Below, piece by piece: positions 1 through 8,133 of a stretch of DNA of 64,000 nt. Source of the stretch: HRBIN30 sp964534275 (lineage in GTDB: Bacteria; Desulfobacterota; Binatia; HRBIN30). The stretch is from NCBI GenBank assembly GCA_964534275.1, contig CAZHQG010000015.1:17684-81683 (forward strand). The letters run 5' to 3'. The notes under the pieces are model-generated. The model was not told the origin of the DNA. It did no database searches and was given only the letters and a program-made list of their open reading frames with translations. The position numbers and the translations under genes are program-made. Each line of letters opens with the position of its first letter. Position 1 is the first letter of the stretch.

Positions 1-152
1 CGTACATGGTGGAAAAGTACGCCGATGACCCCGAGTTGCTCGCGCGCGCCGACGCATTGTTGGAACGACAAGTTGCACGCCTGAAAAAGGACGTCGAGCT
101 CGCTTCGCGTCCCGCGAACAAGCAAAAGATCCAGCGCCGCGCTGCCCGATAG
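1..152 (+). CDS. C-terminal tail of an unidentified protein (partial)
   Basis: An open frame enters from the left edge (codons from base 3) and stops at TAG 150-152, giving 49 residues. The tail starts YMVEKYADDPELL and is a charged helix rich in Lys, Arg, Glu and Leu, ending in a basic stretch (QRRAAR). No domain can be recognised from so short a fragment, so no function is given. It is called coding because the frame is clean and the helix pattern is protein-like. Confidence 0.5.
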   Translation, partial: YMVEKYADDPELLARADALLERQVARLKKDVELASRPANKQKIQRRAAR

Positions 153-446
153 AACAGAGGTCCACGTCGCAGTTCTCGAGATCATTGGCTTCGGCACGGG
201 CCCCGCTGCGGCTGAGGCCGCGCGCCGGGCGAGAGGACCACACCCACCAGAGCAGCCGGCCGTGGGGACGTGCACCGGGAGGCGTCTCGTGAACACCGAG
301 TGCCAGGCAATTCCGTCGCCCAGGGGGTGGGCTACTGCAGTTTAGCCAAAAGGCTGGGTGGAACTGGACGCCCGCGGGCTTCGCTGAAAATACGAACGGA
401 AGAGGGCGGTGACACTGCCGCAAAACCATGATATGCGCTGCCCGCT
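153..446. other. Intergenic region with no recognised feature
   Basis: These 294 bases lie between the partial gene and the PBP5-like gene. The small open frames here are shadows. I compared it by eye with cobalamin, RNase P, SRP and 6S RNA signatures and saw no match. A short hairpin (AGCC-AAAA-GGCT) lies near 343-354. It presumably holds the promoter of the next gene, but no convincing -35/-10 pair is visible. Confidence 0.4.
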
Positions 447-1601
447 ATGCGAGGTTGGCGGCGCGGGTTGGTTGGGTTGGCTGGGTTCCTGATGTGCTCG
501 TGCCCGGCTGTACGGGCCCTTGCGGCCAGTTGGGTAGTTGCCGACGCACGTACCGGGGCGATCTTGGCGGAAGCCGATGGGGATCGAGTTGCTGCGGGCG
601 GAGCCGCCGTTCATCTGCTGATTCTGCTGTCCGCGTTCGAGCAAGCGAAACTCGGAATTCTCCCGCTCGATGTGCCGGTAAGCGTCGATCCTCGATCGCT
701 CTCGGAACTTGCAGGGCGTCGGACCGAGCCCGTGCGTCTGTCCGGGCAGCGGACCTACCTTCTCTCTGACTTACTGAAGGCTGTCTTTCTCGCGCGAAGC
801 GATGTAGCAGCAGTGGCTGCGGCCGAGGCGATGTGGGGTGGGCGGGAGACGGCGATCGAAGCACTGAACGAGCGGGCTGCGCGTCTTGGGTTGCACGCGA
901 CCCGTGTGGTCACGCTTTTCCGTGACGACCCAAACAACACCACCAGTCCGCACGATCTCGCGCGCTTGGGGCACGTGCTCTTGCAGGATTGCGCGGAGGT
1001 GCGTGGCTGGGGGCAATTGCGCGGGATCCCATTTGACGACGGAAGGTTGGTATTGGGCAATCAGCATCTTGCGCCCCCGGCGCCCGGTACGTGGGCGTTT
1101 TTTGATCGTTTCGTGGAACCGAAAAAGAAGAAGGTGTTCCAACGGGCGGGCATCCTGCTGCGCGAAGAAAACGGCCTGGAACTTCTCGGGGTGTGGTTAG
1201 GGGAGGATGAAGTTGCAGCAGCGTTAAGCGAACTCGTGGGCGTCTTGCAGGACACGCTCGCTCGATACGAGCCGGTTTCGATGGTTCGGGCGGGCGACCC
1301 GTTGAAGATTGCGGTAACAGTCGAAGGAGGAACCGAACCAGCCATTGTGCCCATCGCTGCAGAAGATGTGCGGATTCCGGTGCCCAAAGGCACGGAGACC
1401 CAGGTGGAATTGCTGATGCAGGTCCCCTCTGTCGTAACCGCCCCGGTCGCTCGCGGAGAACAACTTGGAGAAGTCGTCGTACGATTGGGCGGTCGCGTTG
1501 TTGCTGTCGTACCAGCAGTGAGTCCGAAGACCGTTGGCAGTCGTGGAGTTCGCTCTGCGGAAGTTCAACTGCCCAAGCGCGCGGGCGTCGGGGTGCAGTA
1601 G
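447..1601 (+). CDS. D-Ala-D-Ala carboxypeptidase (peptidase S11/PBP5) homologue lacking catalytic motifs
   Basis: 384 residues with an N-terminal signal peptide, an S11-like domain (about 28-270) and a C-terminal PBP5 beta-domain (about 275-375, with the 'GEQLGEVVVRLGGRVVAVVP' pattern). The fold is recognisable from WVVADARTGAILAEADGD, where active enzymes then read PASLTK. Here that position reads AAGGAAVH, so the nucleophilic Ser and the general-base Lys of SxxK are absent. The SxN motif reads SDV, and no KTG triad is found where strand b3 should be. By family knowledge it should be exported and sit on peptidoglycan, but it cannot be a standard DD-carboxypeptidase. A scaffold or regulatory role is inference. 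A terminator follows at about 1694. Confidence 0.75.
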   Translation: MRGWRRGLVGLAGFLMCSCPAVRALAASWVVADARTGAILAEADGDRVAAGGAAVHLLILLSAFEQAKLGILPLDVPVSVDPRSLSELAGRRTEPVRLSGQRTYLLSDLLKAVFLARSDVAAVAAAEAMWGGRETAIEALNERAARLGLHATRVVTLFRDDPNNTTSPHDLARLGHVLLQDCAEVRGWGQLRGIPFDDGRLVLGNQHLAPPAPGTWAFFDRFVEPKKKKVFQRAGILLREENGLELLGVWLGEDEVAAALSELVGVLQDTLARYEPVSMVRAGDPLKIAVTVEGGTEPAIVPIAAEDVRIPVPKGTETQVELLMQVPSVVTAPVARGEQLGEVVVRLGGRVVAVVPAVSPKTVGSRGVRSAEVQLPKRAGVGVQ

Positions 1602-1693
1602 CGGATCGCTGCCAGCGTGAAGTTGAGCGCGGCCAGCGAAAGTACACAGGAACGATTCAGCGTTTGCCGAAACTGGTAGCGTTCTGCCTTCCG

Positions 1694-1732
1694 ACCAAGG
1701 GCCCCGCGTCCCGAGCCTTGGGCGTTTTTTTT
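1694..1732 (+). terminator. Rho-independent terminator after the PBP5-like gene
   Basis: A CCAAGG...CCTTGG stem with a GC-rich interior is followed within three bases by an eight-T run (1725-1732). It lies between two convergent genes and points along the + strand. The interior pairing is imperfect. Confidence 0.55.
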
Positions 1733-1805
1733 CCAGATGCGGAGCACCCGGAGGTAAAGCCCTGATACTTCCGGTTGCCAGGACTTTTGTGCTGCGTCGC
1801 TCGGC

Positions 1806-2660
1806 TCAGCGCCCCTGGTCTGCCATGCCCGGTGCGCCCTGGTCGATTTCCGTACCGGAGTCCTGCCCCAACTCCAGTAAGCTCTCAGCAAGGGAAGCCA
1901 CGTCTTCATCCGGGTCGTGCAACGCCTTCTCGATGTATGAACGTGCCGCCGGGCCCCCTAAATCCGCAAGGGCCTCGAGTGCCTCGTAACGGTTATCTGG
2001 CGATGGATCGCTGAGTGCTGCATTTCCCAGGACTTCGACGGGCACGTCTCCGGTCATGTCGGCAAGCGATTGGATGGCAGCTAGGCGCACTTCCTCGTCT
2101 TGATCTTTCAACACCTCGGCCAAAATGGGGATTGCTTGCGGATCGTCGGACGCGCCGAGCAGAGTCACTGCAGCCAAGCGGCGATCAGGGTCTGGGTCTT
2201 CGAGAGCCATTCGTTTCAGTGCGGGGATGTCGTCAGGGTCTGGCTCGTCTTGCTCGACAGGAGCAACCTCGCCAGCGTCGCTTCCTGCCGCCGATGCTCC
2301 CATCTTCGGGCGGACCTTGGCGGCACCGCCAGCGGAACTTCCGCCAGGAACGCGGAAAGCTCCCCCCTCACCTGGGTGCTCGCGTCCGGGCGCCTTCTGC
2401 TCGCGGGCACTGCCGGAAGCTTGTTCATGGGCGGCGCGAAGTTCTCGCAAACGCCGCTCCGCTCGCGCACGCGCATCGCCTTCCGTGGAGTCCGGACCGT
2501 CCGATATTTGCGCTGGCGACTCTGGAGCCGGAGGATTGCCAGAACTCAAGTACCAAACTCCAGCCGCCAAACACACGGCGATCAGCGCAACAGGTAGCCA
2601 CAAGGGGACTCCTGAACGGGGTGCGTTTGCGCTGTCGCGACCAGACACGGTGGGATTCAT
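1806..2660 (-). CDS. Membrane-anchored HEAT-repeat protein
   Basis: 284 residues. An N-terminal transmembrane helix (about 20-39, LWLPVALIAVCLAAGVWYL) is followed by a low-complexity, charged linker (about 45-140) and then four or so HEAT/PBS-lyase-type repeats (about 145-265). Typical repeat units are DPDPDRRLAAVTLLGASDD, DQDEEVRLAAIQSLADM, DPSPDNRYEALEALADLGG and DPDEDVASLAESLLELG. HEAT solenoids are protein-protein scaffolds, and this one would be displayed on the periplasmic side of the inner membrane. Partner unknown. It is divergent from the membrane protein gene at 2789 and convergent with the PBP5-like gene. Confidence 0.8.
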   Translation of the reverse strand: MNPTVSGRDSANAPRSGVPLWLPVALIAVCLAAGVWYLSSGNPPAPESPAQISDGPDSTEGDARARAERRLRELRAAHEQASGSAREQKAPGREHPGEGGAFRVPGGSSAGGAAKVRPKMGASAAGSDAGEVAPVEQDEPDPDDIPALKRMALEDPDPDRRLAAVTLLGASDDPQAIPILAEVLKDQDEEVRLAAIQSLADMTGDVPVEVLGNAALSDPSPDNRYEALEALADLGGPAARSYIEKALHDPDEDVASLAESLLELGQDSGTEIDQGAPGMADQGR

Positions 2661-2788
2661 AGCAACTCCTAATGCCTACCGAAAGCGGCGGATTGCAAGA
2701 CCGACGCTGGAATGCGCTCGGAATTCGGCGGAGGGCTACTGAGGCTTGCTTTCTTCGCAACCTACGGGCTAAGCCGGCCGGCAAGAAC

Positions 2789-3223
2789 ATGCGCGGAGTG
2801 CTGTACGGGTTGGTGGTCGTCGGGTTTTTACGCTCGGTGTGGCTGCTGTTTGGTTGCTGTTTGGCCGAGTGCGGTCCGGATGTTCCCTGCGCACCGCAGT
2901 TCGAGCCCCTGGGTGCGTCGCTGGCCGTGGCCGAGGCCGGGCTTGCCGTTGTGTTCATCGCGGCTGCAGCTTGTCCAGAGGCGCACCTGGGCGTCGTGTG
3001 GAGCGCCTTAGTGGTACTGGTTGGAAGGGCGGTCGTGGATTTTTACGGCGCTCTAACCTTGGCGCCGACACCAGCGATGGTTCACCTTGCCGACATGGTG
3101 TGCACGCTGGCGTTGCTCTCTGTGTGGTTGCGGGCAATTCCCGAAACTTTGCGGTTGGCGCGTGGGGCCGAGCCATCGGCGGCAGCCGAAAATCGGGGCG
3201 CGGAAAATCGTGCGCCCCGCTGA
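2789..3223 (+). CDS. Small multi-spanning membrane protein, function unknown
   Basis: I start this at ATG 2789 (MRGVLYGLVVVGFL), because the upstream extension from 2672 is Arg-rich, unlike a membrane protein, and overlaps the promoter zone of the divergent HEAT gene. The 144 residues contain about four hydrophobic segments and end in a polar tail (AENRGAENRAPR). Three Cys lie close together after the first helix (GCCLAEC). No family is recognised. The stop lies 4 bases before the end of the convergent gene at 3228. Confidence 0.6.
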   Translation: MRGVLYGLVVVGFLRSVWLLFGCCLAECGPDVPCAPQFEPLGASLAVAEAGLAVVFIAAAACPEAHLGVVWSALVVLVGRAVVDFYGALTLAPTPAMVHLADMVCTLALLSVWLRAIPETLRLARGAEPSAAAENRGAENRAPR

Positions 3224-3227
3224 GAAA

Positions 3228-4325
3228 TCACGAAGCGGGATCAAACAAGCCCGTAAGCCCGGTTGGGCGGTGTGGCCCGATAAATAATTGCTCGAGCACG
3301 CCAATCCCCTCCTCACGCCCAGCACGCACCCGGCAGAGGCTTTGAACGTGGAAGTGCATGGGAACGCTGGGGTCGAGGGTCGAGAGATCCCAGGTTTCGC
3401 TGGCGACAACGTGGTCTCCCAAAAAGCGGCCGTGTCCCCACTCCGGATGTCCATAGCCAAGGCCGGCCATGTACAAGTGAACTTGCGGTTCGAGGGTGAT
3501 TACCAAGGGCTCTCCCGACGGCTCGCGTAGAGTAAACGTGGCGGCTTCTACCTGTCTGGTTCCCTTGCGTAGGCGGAGGTTGTATGACACCTGAGCTGCG
3601 CGCACCGAGGGGGCAGGTGCCGTAGGCTCGGAGTGCACAATGGCACCGAACTCGTGCCAGCGGGTCCCGTCGGAGTACTCGTTCACATCGAAGTGAACAC
3701 AGTACTCCGGGAAGTGAATCGGGGCCCAAAGCCAAAAGAATTGCCACGGTACAGCTGGGGCACCGCCCTCGGGCTCGCCGAGCGGGCGGATTCCCCAAGA
3801 GCGGTCGCGCGCTCCAAGCCAACTGTCCGGCGCGAGCTCCAGGCGCCGGTCACCAATCTGAAGCCAGCCCGACCAGCGACCAAGTTGGGTCATGCGTGTG
3901 TAATCCATCCAAAGTCGAGGGCCGCTTCGTTGCTGAAACCTCGGCTCCTCGAGGGCAATCGTGCGGGCATTGAAGCGCAGGTCGGCCGTGAGGCCCGAAG
4001 GATTTTTGTCGATCGTGACACGAAGATTTTGCAGCGGCTCGAGAACTTGCACGTTGATCGGGCCGACACACACGTCCCACCGTTCGCCGCCGTAGCTCTG
4101 AGATGCATGCAAGATGTGCTGCTGACCATTCCAGACGACGCTCAACGCGGCGTCAGCAACCAGCCGGTTGGGGTAGAAGCCAAGTGCCACGGCAAAAAAG
4201 CAGTTTCCACTCTTGTCGTAGCCGTGGAAGAAGTAGCGGTCATAGAAGTTGCGGTCGCTCGTCGCTGGATACGCCACGGGGTCGGCAGTTTGATGCACTG
4301 GAAAGTCGTCTGCTCGCGTGATCAT
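3228..4325 (-). CDS. Lipocalin-like/CrtC-AttH-type beta-barrel protein
   Basis: 365 residues without signal peptide. The pattern of a double lipocalin-like barrel, as in the hydroxyneurosporene synthase (CrtC)/AttH and DUF7064/DUF7065 families, is seen in FYDRYFFHGYDKSG near the N-terminus, the DRSWGIRPLGEPEGG motif near 190 and WQFFWLWAPIHFPEYCVHFDV after it. The Trp/His/Asp-rich strands agree with binding of a hydrophobic ligand such as a polyketide, steroid or carotenoid-like molecule, but substrate and reaction cannot be read from the sequence. It is divergent from the FG-GAP gene. Confidence 0.65.
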   Translation of the reverse strand: MITRADDFPVHQTADPVAYPATSDRNFYDRYFFHGYDKSGNCFFAVALGFYPNRLVADAALSVVWNGQQHILHASQSYGGERWDVCVGPINVQVLEPLQNLRVTIDKNPSGLTADLRFNARTIALEEPRFQQRSGPRLWMDYTRMTQLGRWSGWLQIGDRRLELAPDSWLGARDRSWGIRPLGEPEGGAPAVPWQFFWLWAPIHFPEYCVHFDVNEYSDGTRWHEFGAIVHSEPTAPAPSVRAAQVSYNLRLRKGTRQVEAATFTLREPSGEPLVITLEPQVHLYMAGLGYGHPEWGHGRFLGDHVVASETWDLSTLDPSVPMHFHVQSLCRVRAGREEGIGVLEQLFIGPHRPTGLTGLFDPAS

Positions 4326-4438
4326 TGGATTCCTTCCTTTTTGGGCAAGCCGCAGTTTCTATGTTGCCCCGCTTTGGTCAAGGGTTCTCTGCATCCAGCA
4401 ACCCGACAAGAATTTTTCCGCTCTGCCTGCAACGGATC

Positions 4439-4468
4439 TTGACAGCGCCTGTTGCTTCCGCGCATAGT
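4439..4468 (+). promoter_or_regulatory. Putative sigma-70-type promoter for the FG-GAP gene
   Basis: TTGACA (4439-4444), an 18-base spacer and CATAGT (4463-4468). Transcription would start near 4475, after the first in-frame ATG (4471). This favours a downstream translation start. Confidence 0.4.
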
Positions 4469-4470
4469 GC

Positions 4471-5922
4471 ATGGCTCGAACTTTCAGGATGGAGCGCTGG
4501 CGGAGGAATATTTTGGCGGACCGCAACACGGGGGTCGCATCGGTTGCTTGGGTGATCGGGGTGATGGTTCTTGGAACGGTTTCCTGTGTTGCGTCGACGC
4601 AGGCCCATGCGGAGCTCGTGTTCGAGCCCAGCTCCCAGGAGCTTGCGTTTCCCGGAGCTGCTCTCCAAGCGCTCGCTGCTGGCGATGTGGATCGCGACGG
4701 CAAGGTGGATTTGGTGGTTGCGGATGGCGACGGAGACATGGTGGGGGTTTTTTTCGGTAACGGCGATGGCACGTTCCTCGAACCCGCATCGTCGTACGAG
4801 CTGACAGACTTTGCCGGCCTCCGAGCGCTAGAGCTGGCGGACGTCAACCGCGATGGAAATTTGGATTTAGTCGTGGTGAGCGAAGTCTCGAACGTAGTGC
4901 TCGTGATGCTGAACCAAGGGGCAGGCGTGTTTGGGCGCGAGCGCGACTTTCCAGTTGGTGGCGGACCGGTCGCTGTCGCCGTAGGGGATTGGAATCGAGA
5001 CGGAGCCCTCGATCTAGCGGTTGCCAACGACCTCGACGACAACGTGACGATTTTGCTCGGAGATGGCACCGGAAACTTTAATCCAACTGCCACTCCCGTC
5101 CCGGTCGGATCGGGGCCCGTCGCTTTAACCTCGGCAGATTTGGACGGCGACGGTATTTTGGACCTCGTGGCCACCAGCGCCACGAGCGGTGAGTTGAGCG
5201 TAGGGTCGCTCTTTTTGCTGCGAGGGTTGGGTACCGGGCAATTTGCATTTGCTGGAGAACTTCAGGGTGAGTACATCGACACACCGGTTGCGAGCTTGGT
5301 CGCAGACTTCGACGGCGACGGTGACGTCGACATCGCCGTGGTCAATCAAGACTTGGACGATGTGGCTGTGCTCCGAAATGCCGGGGGCTTCGCATTCGAG
5401 TTGGTGGGCAACTTTCCCGTCGCCTCGCAATTGAACGGCGGCGTTCTCGGAGACTTCGATCGCGATGGGCACGCCGATATTGCCTGTACGGGCGAGTTCG
5501 AGGACAAGGTCGGGATCATTCGTGGGCAGGGAGACGGCTCGTTTGGGGCGCCGACGCTGTTCGATGTCGGGCCGGCCCCGGCTGCAATCGTCGCAGCGGA
5601 TTTCGACAGGGATGGTTGGCTGGACATCGCGGCGACGAGCCAGGACGCAGAAACGATTTCGGTGCTGTTGAACCGCACCGGCGGTGCCCCGCCCCCCACA
5701 CCGACGCCGACCCCTACGCCGCAGGTGCCCAGCTGCTCGGGTGACTGTAACGGCGACGGGTCGGTCACGATCGATGAACTCGTGCGGATGGTGAACATTG
5801 CGTTGGGGCTACGGCCAGTGACGGAGTGTTTGGCCGGCGACGAGAACGGCGACGAATCGATCACCATCGATGAAATTATTAAAGCGGTGAATCGTGCGTT
5901 GGGTGGTTGCCCAAACAGGTGA
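4471..5922 (+). CDS. Secreted FG-GAP/VCBS beta-propeller with dockerin-like C-terminus
   Basis: Up to 483 residues. The longest frame starts at ATG 4471, but the only good Shine-Dalgarno (GGAGG 4502-4506) serves TTG 4513, which also gives a cleaner signal peptide ending ASTQAHA. Seven FG-GAP repeats follow, each with a D-x-D/N-x-D-G-x-x-D calcium loop (DVDRDGKVD, DVNRDGNLD, DWNRDGALD, DLDGDGILD, DFDGDGDVD, DFDRDGHAD, DFDRDGWLD), consistent with a seven-bladed propeller. A TPTPTPTP linker leads to two EF-hand-like repeats (GDCNGDGSVTIDE and GDENGDESITIDE) bounded by Cys, resembling a dockerin. The role is probably extracellular adhesion or display. The next gene ends in the same domain. Confidence 0.85.
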   Translation: MARTFRMERWRRNILADRNTGVASVAWVIGVMVLGTVSCVASTQAHAELVFEPSSQELAFPGAALQALAAGDVDRDGKVDLVVADGDGDMVGVFFGNGDGTFLEPASSYELTDFAGLRALELADVNRDGNLDLVVVSEVSNVVLVMLNQGAGVFGRERDFPVGGGPVAVAVGDWNRDGALDLAVANDLDDNVTILLGDGTGNFNPTATPVPVGSGPVALTSADLDGDGILDLVATSATSGELSVGSLFLLRGLGTGQFAFAGELQGEYIDTPVASLVADFDGDGDVDIAVVNQDLDDVAVLRNAGGFAFELVGNFPVASQLNGGVLGDFDRDGHADIACTGEFEDKVGIIRGQGDGSFGAPTLFDVGPAPAAIVAADFDRDGWLDIAATSQDAETISVLLNRTGGAPPPTPTPTPTPQVPSCSGDCNGDGSVTIDELVRMVNIALGLRPVTECLAGDENGDESITIDEIIKAVNRALGGCPNR

Positions 5923-5960
5923 TTTGGCTGTAGAAGGGAAAATCCGTAGGCAAAGGAAGC

Positions 5961-6917
5961 GTGAGGATGATGGCGAAGCGACCAAAAAGGGCCGTTCGTG
6001 GCGGTCAGTGGGTGGTGGCAGCCCTTCTCTGGGTGGCGACTGCGCCGGGGACCGGTGTCGGGCAAACCGTTGCTGCCTGTCCCGACCCGCCAAGCTGTGC
6101 TCGGCTGACCGTGGGGCGTGCGAGTGGTGCCGTTGGCGGAGTGGTGACCGTTCCTGTGGAATTCCAGCAAGGCCCGGCCAACTCTGCGCCTGGAGGAATC
6201 GATGAAATTGCAGCCATCGCTTTTACGTTGGATATCGGGCCAAACTTGGTGTTGGCAGACTGCAGCGAAGGGGAGAATGGCTTGCCGGCAGCTGTTCGGC
6301 GGAATTCGGCCATTTCGAACTTTCGCGTGGTGGTCGAAAACTACCGGTGCACGGGTGGGCGCACCCATTGTTTGTGCCCGGAGAACGGCGGGACGCCGGA
6401 CCCGTTTATCAACGTGGTCGTGTACGGCCCGGATCCTTTGCCAACTCCAGGACCGAACCCAATTGAAATCCCCACGCTGCCAGCGGGCCCTCAAGAACTA
6501 TTTGCCATCGACTTGCGCGTGACCGCTGGGGCTCGTGGTTCCCAGCCGCTGCACGTTTACACCGAAGTGCGAGACTCCACGCGGCCACAGTACACCGCGT
6601 TCTTGTCCATCGGAGACCGACTTGCGGTGGATCAAACCTGCATCCCGGTTAGCGGGCAGCCGCCGTGCCAGTCGGCAAACCCGGTCAGCCAGATCGTGAT
6701 CGAAGATGGCGCTGTAGACGTAGCCGGAGGCGGGTGCGTGGGGGACTGCAGCGGCGACAACGACGTCACAATCGACGAACTTGTTAGCATGGTGAACATT
6801 GCCCTTGGTTCGCGGCCGGTGGCGGATTGTTTGGCTGGGGACGAGAACGGCGATGGGGAGATTACCATCGACGAAATCATCAAAGCGGTCAACAATGCGC
6901 TAGCCGGTTGTCGATAG
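5961..6917 (+). CDS. Secreted cohesin-like protein with dockerin-like C-terminus
   Basis: 318 residues from GTG 5961, with ATG at 5967 and 5970 as alternatives (GGAAG lies just upstream). The signal peptide ends near TGVGQT. The main domain (about 48-235) opens with a pattern typical of cohesin/TIG-like beta-sandwiches (VGRASGAVGGVVTVPVEF, then AIAFTLDIGPNLVL) and contains several Cys. The C-terminus (about 255-318) has two EF-hand-like repeats (GDCSGDNDVTIDE and GDENGDGEITIDE) almost identical to those of the preceding protein. Shared tails suggest a common attachment or assembly signal. The cohesin assignment is by pattern only and is the weaker part. Confidence 0.75.
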   Translation: MRMMAKRPKRAVRGGQWVVAALLWVATAPGTGVGQTVAACPDPPSCARLTVGRASGAVGGVVTVPVEFQQGPANSAPGGIDEIAAIAFTLDIGPNLVLADCSEGENGLPAAVRRNSAISNFRVVVENYRCTGGRTHCLCPENGGTPDPFINVVVYGPDPLPTPGPNPIEIPTLPAGPQELFAIDLRVTAGARGSQPLHVYTEVRDSTRPQYTAFLSIGDRLAVDQTCIPVSGQPPCQSANPVSQIVIEDGAVDVAGGGCVGDCSGDNDVTIDELVSMVNIALGSRPVADCLAGDENGDGEITIDEIIKAVNNALAGCR

Positions 6918-7069
6918 AGTCGATGTTGTTTGTTGAGGTGAGGGAATCAGCCGGAGAGAGCAACGTGGTGACCTTGGGGGAAGAAAATTCTGATTAGGTC
7001 TAGACGACAGAGTGCGTTTTGCGGTAGACGAGTCGCGTTTTGTAGCGCCATTGTGAGGGAGGAGTAGAC

Positions 7070-7624
7070 ATGCGGAGACGAATCGGGCTTCTCGATGTGT
7101 TGGTGGCTGTGGGAACGCTCGCGGCGACGTGGGCGGTCCCATACTCAGCGGCTGGACAAGGCTGTCCGGAGCCGCGGCCTGCGCCACCGGGGCCAGGGTT
7201 GTACATCGAGGATTTGANNNNNNNNNNNNNNNNNNNNNNNNNNNNNNNNNNNNNNNNNNNNNNNNNNNNNNNNNNNNNNNNNNNNNNNNNNNNNNNNNNN
7301 NNNNNNNNNNNNNNNNNTGGCCGCGAAGGGAACATCTGTGTTGGCGGTGCCCAGCCACCCACTCCGACGCCGACGACTCCTCCGCAACCTACGGCAACGC
7401 CGACCAACACGGTCGCTCCGCCCACGGCGACGTTTACCAGCCCTCCACCTCCGACAAACACGCCGACCACGCGAGCGACGGCTACGCCTAGCCCGACGTT
7501 GACACCGGCGGTCATCGAGGACGAGGGCGGTTGCCACGTTGCGCCGGCTGGCACCAGCAGCTTGCCGCTATGGCTGTTGGCACCCCTGGGGTTGGCGTTG
7601 CTCCGGCGGCGCGCACGGCGGTAA
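7070..7624 (+). CDS. Secreted Pro/Thr-rich protein with C-terminal sorting signal, interrupted by assembly gap
   Basis: A strong Shine-Dalgarno (GGGAGGAG) precedes ATG 7070. The N-terminus is a signal peptide (LLDVLVAVGTLAATWAVPYSAAGQ). After the 100-N gap comes a Thr/Pro stalk (TPTPTTPPQPTATPTNT and similar) and then a tripartite tail: GGCHVAPAG, a hydrophobic helix (SLPLWLLAPLGLALL) and RRRARR. That layout resembles MYXO-CTERM/JDVT-CTERM-type sorting signals, in which a Cys-containing motif precedes a helix and an Arg cluster. The true length is unknown because the gap is a fixed-size placeholder. Both flanks read in protein-like frames, but continuity across the gap is not shown. Confidence 0.7.
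   Translation: MRRRIGLLDVLVAVGTLAATWAVPYSAAGQGCPEPRPAPPGPGLYIEDLXXXXXXXXXXXXXXXXXXXXXXXXXXXXXXXXXXGREGNICVGGAQPPTPTPTTPPQPTATPTNTVAPPTATFTSPPPPTNTPTTRATATPSPTLTPAVIEDEGGCHVAPAGTSSLPLWLLAPLGLALLRRRARR
7218..7317. other. Assembly gap (100 N)
   Basis: Exactly 100 N, a standard scaffold placeholder of unknown true length, inside the secreted protein gene. It probably hides low-complexity or repetitive sequence. Confidence 0.98.
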
Positions 7625-7651
7625 AGCGACTCGGCAGCCGAAGGCGGCCGA

Positions 7652-7688
7652 AGCGGGGTGCCTCTTTCGTGGGGCACCCCGCTTTTTC
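7652..7688 (+). terminator. Strong rho-independent terminator
   Basis: A perfect 11-bp stem (AGCGGGGTGCC at 7652-7662 with its complement at 7673-7683) around a 10-base loop, with the T-run following at once. It ends the run of secreted-protein genes. Confidence 0.9.
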
Positions 7689-8133
7689 TTTGCTGTGAAT
7701 ATGCAGAATCTCCTTGACGTTTGCTGGGTCGAACCTGCGCGACCGAACGCATCGGATATGCATAAGCCAGACTGGTCGAGAGCTGTTCTGTGGCGATAAT
7801 CGTCTGGGCTTCGAAGGCGGTGGCGAGAGGCGATTGTAACCAACGGGCACCTTCGTCCAGAGGATGCTGATCACGGGATCATGGGAGCGGTACACCCTCT
7901 GAACGAGCGCCAGCCACGACGGTGGAACGTTTTGCGGGCGTGCGGAAAACGCGCTCTTTCCCGTGTCGGGCGCAACGAAAGGCACAGGCAGGGGGTTAAA
8001 GGGTCCCGGTCGAGCGCGTGCGTCGTTCGGCGCTCAGCGCTGGTTCATAGGAACGCGCTGGCGGACCACGACGTGAGCACCGTACCGAATTCCCTTGATT
8101 CACTTCCGAGGCTCTTCTAGCCACAGAGAACAC
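7689..8133. other. Long intergenic region upstream of fabF
   Basis: About 445 bases between the terminator and fabF. The open frames here are short and not protein-like. I see no RNA family signature. It presumably carries the fabF promoter. A TTGATT near 8095 is a possible -35, but no matching -10 stands out. Confidence 0.4.

Noticed and set aside
153..446. RNase P or cobalamin riboswitch in the first intergenic region
   Set aside because: No conserved core motif of either class could be found.
5346..6494. 382-codon minus-strand open frame opposite the dockerin-like genes
   Set aside because: Opposite two well-supported secreted proteins and without a protein-like pattern.
4471..6917. Cellulosome gene cluster
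   Set aside because: Dockerin-like tails occur without any catalytic glycoside hydrolase domain or scaffoldin; they are more likely a lineage-typical secreted-protein tail.
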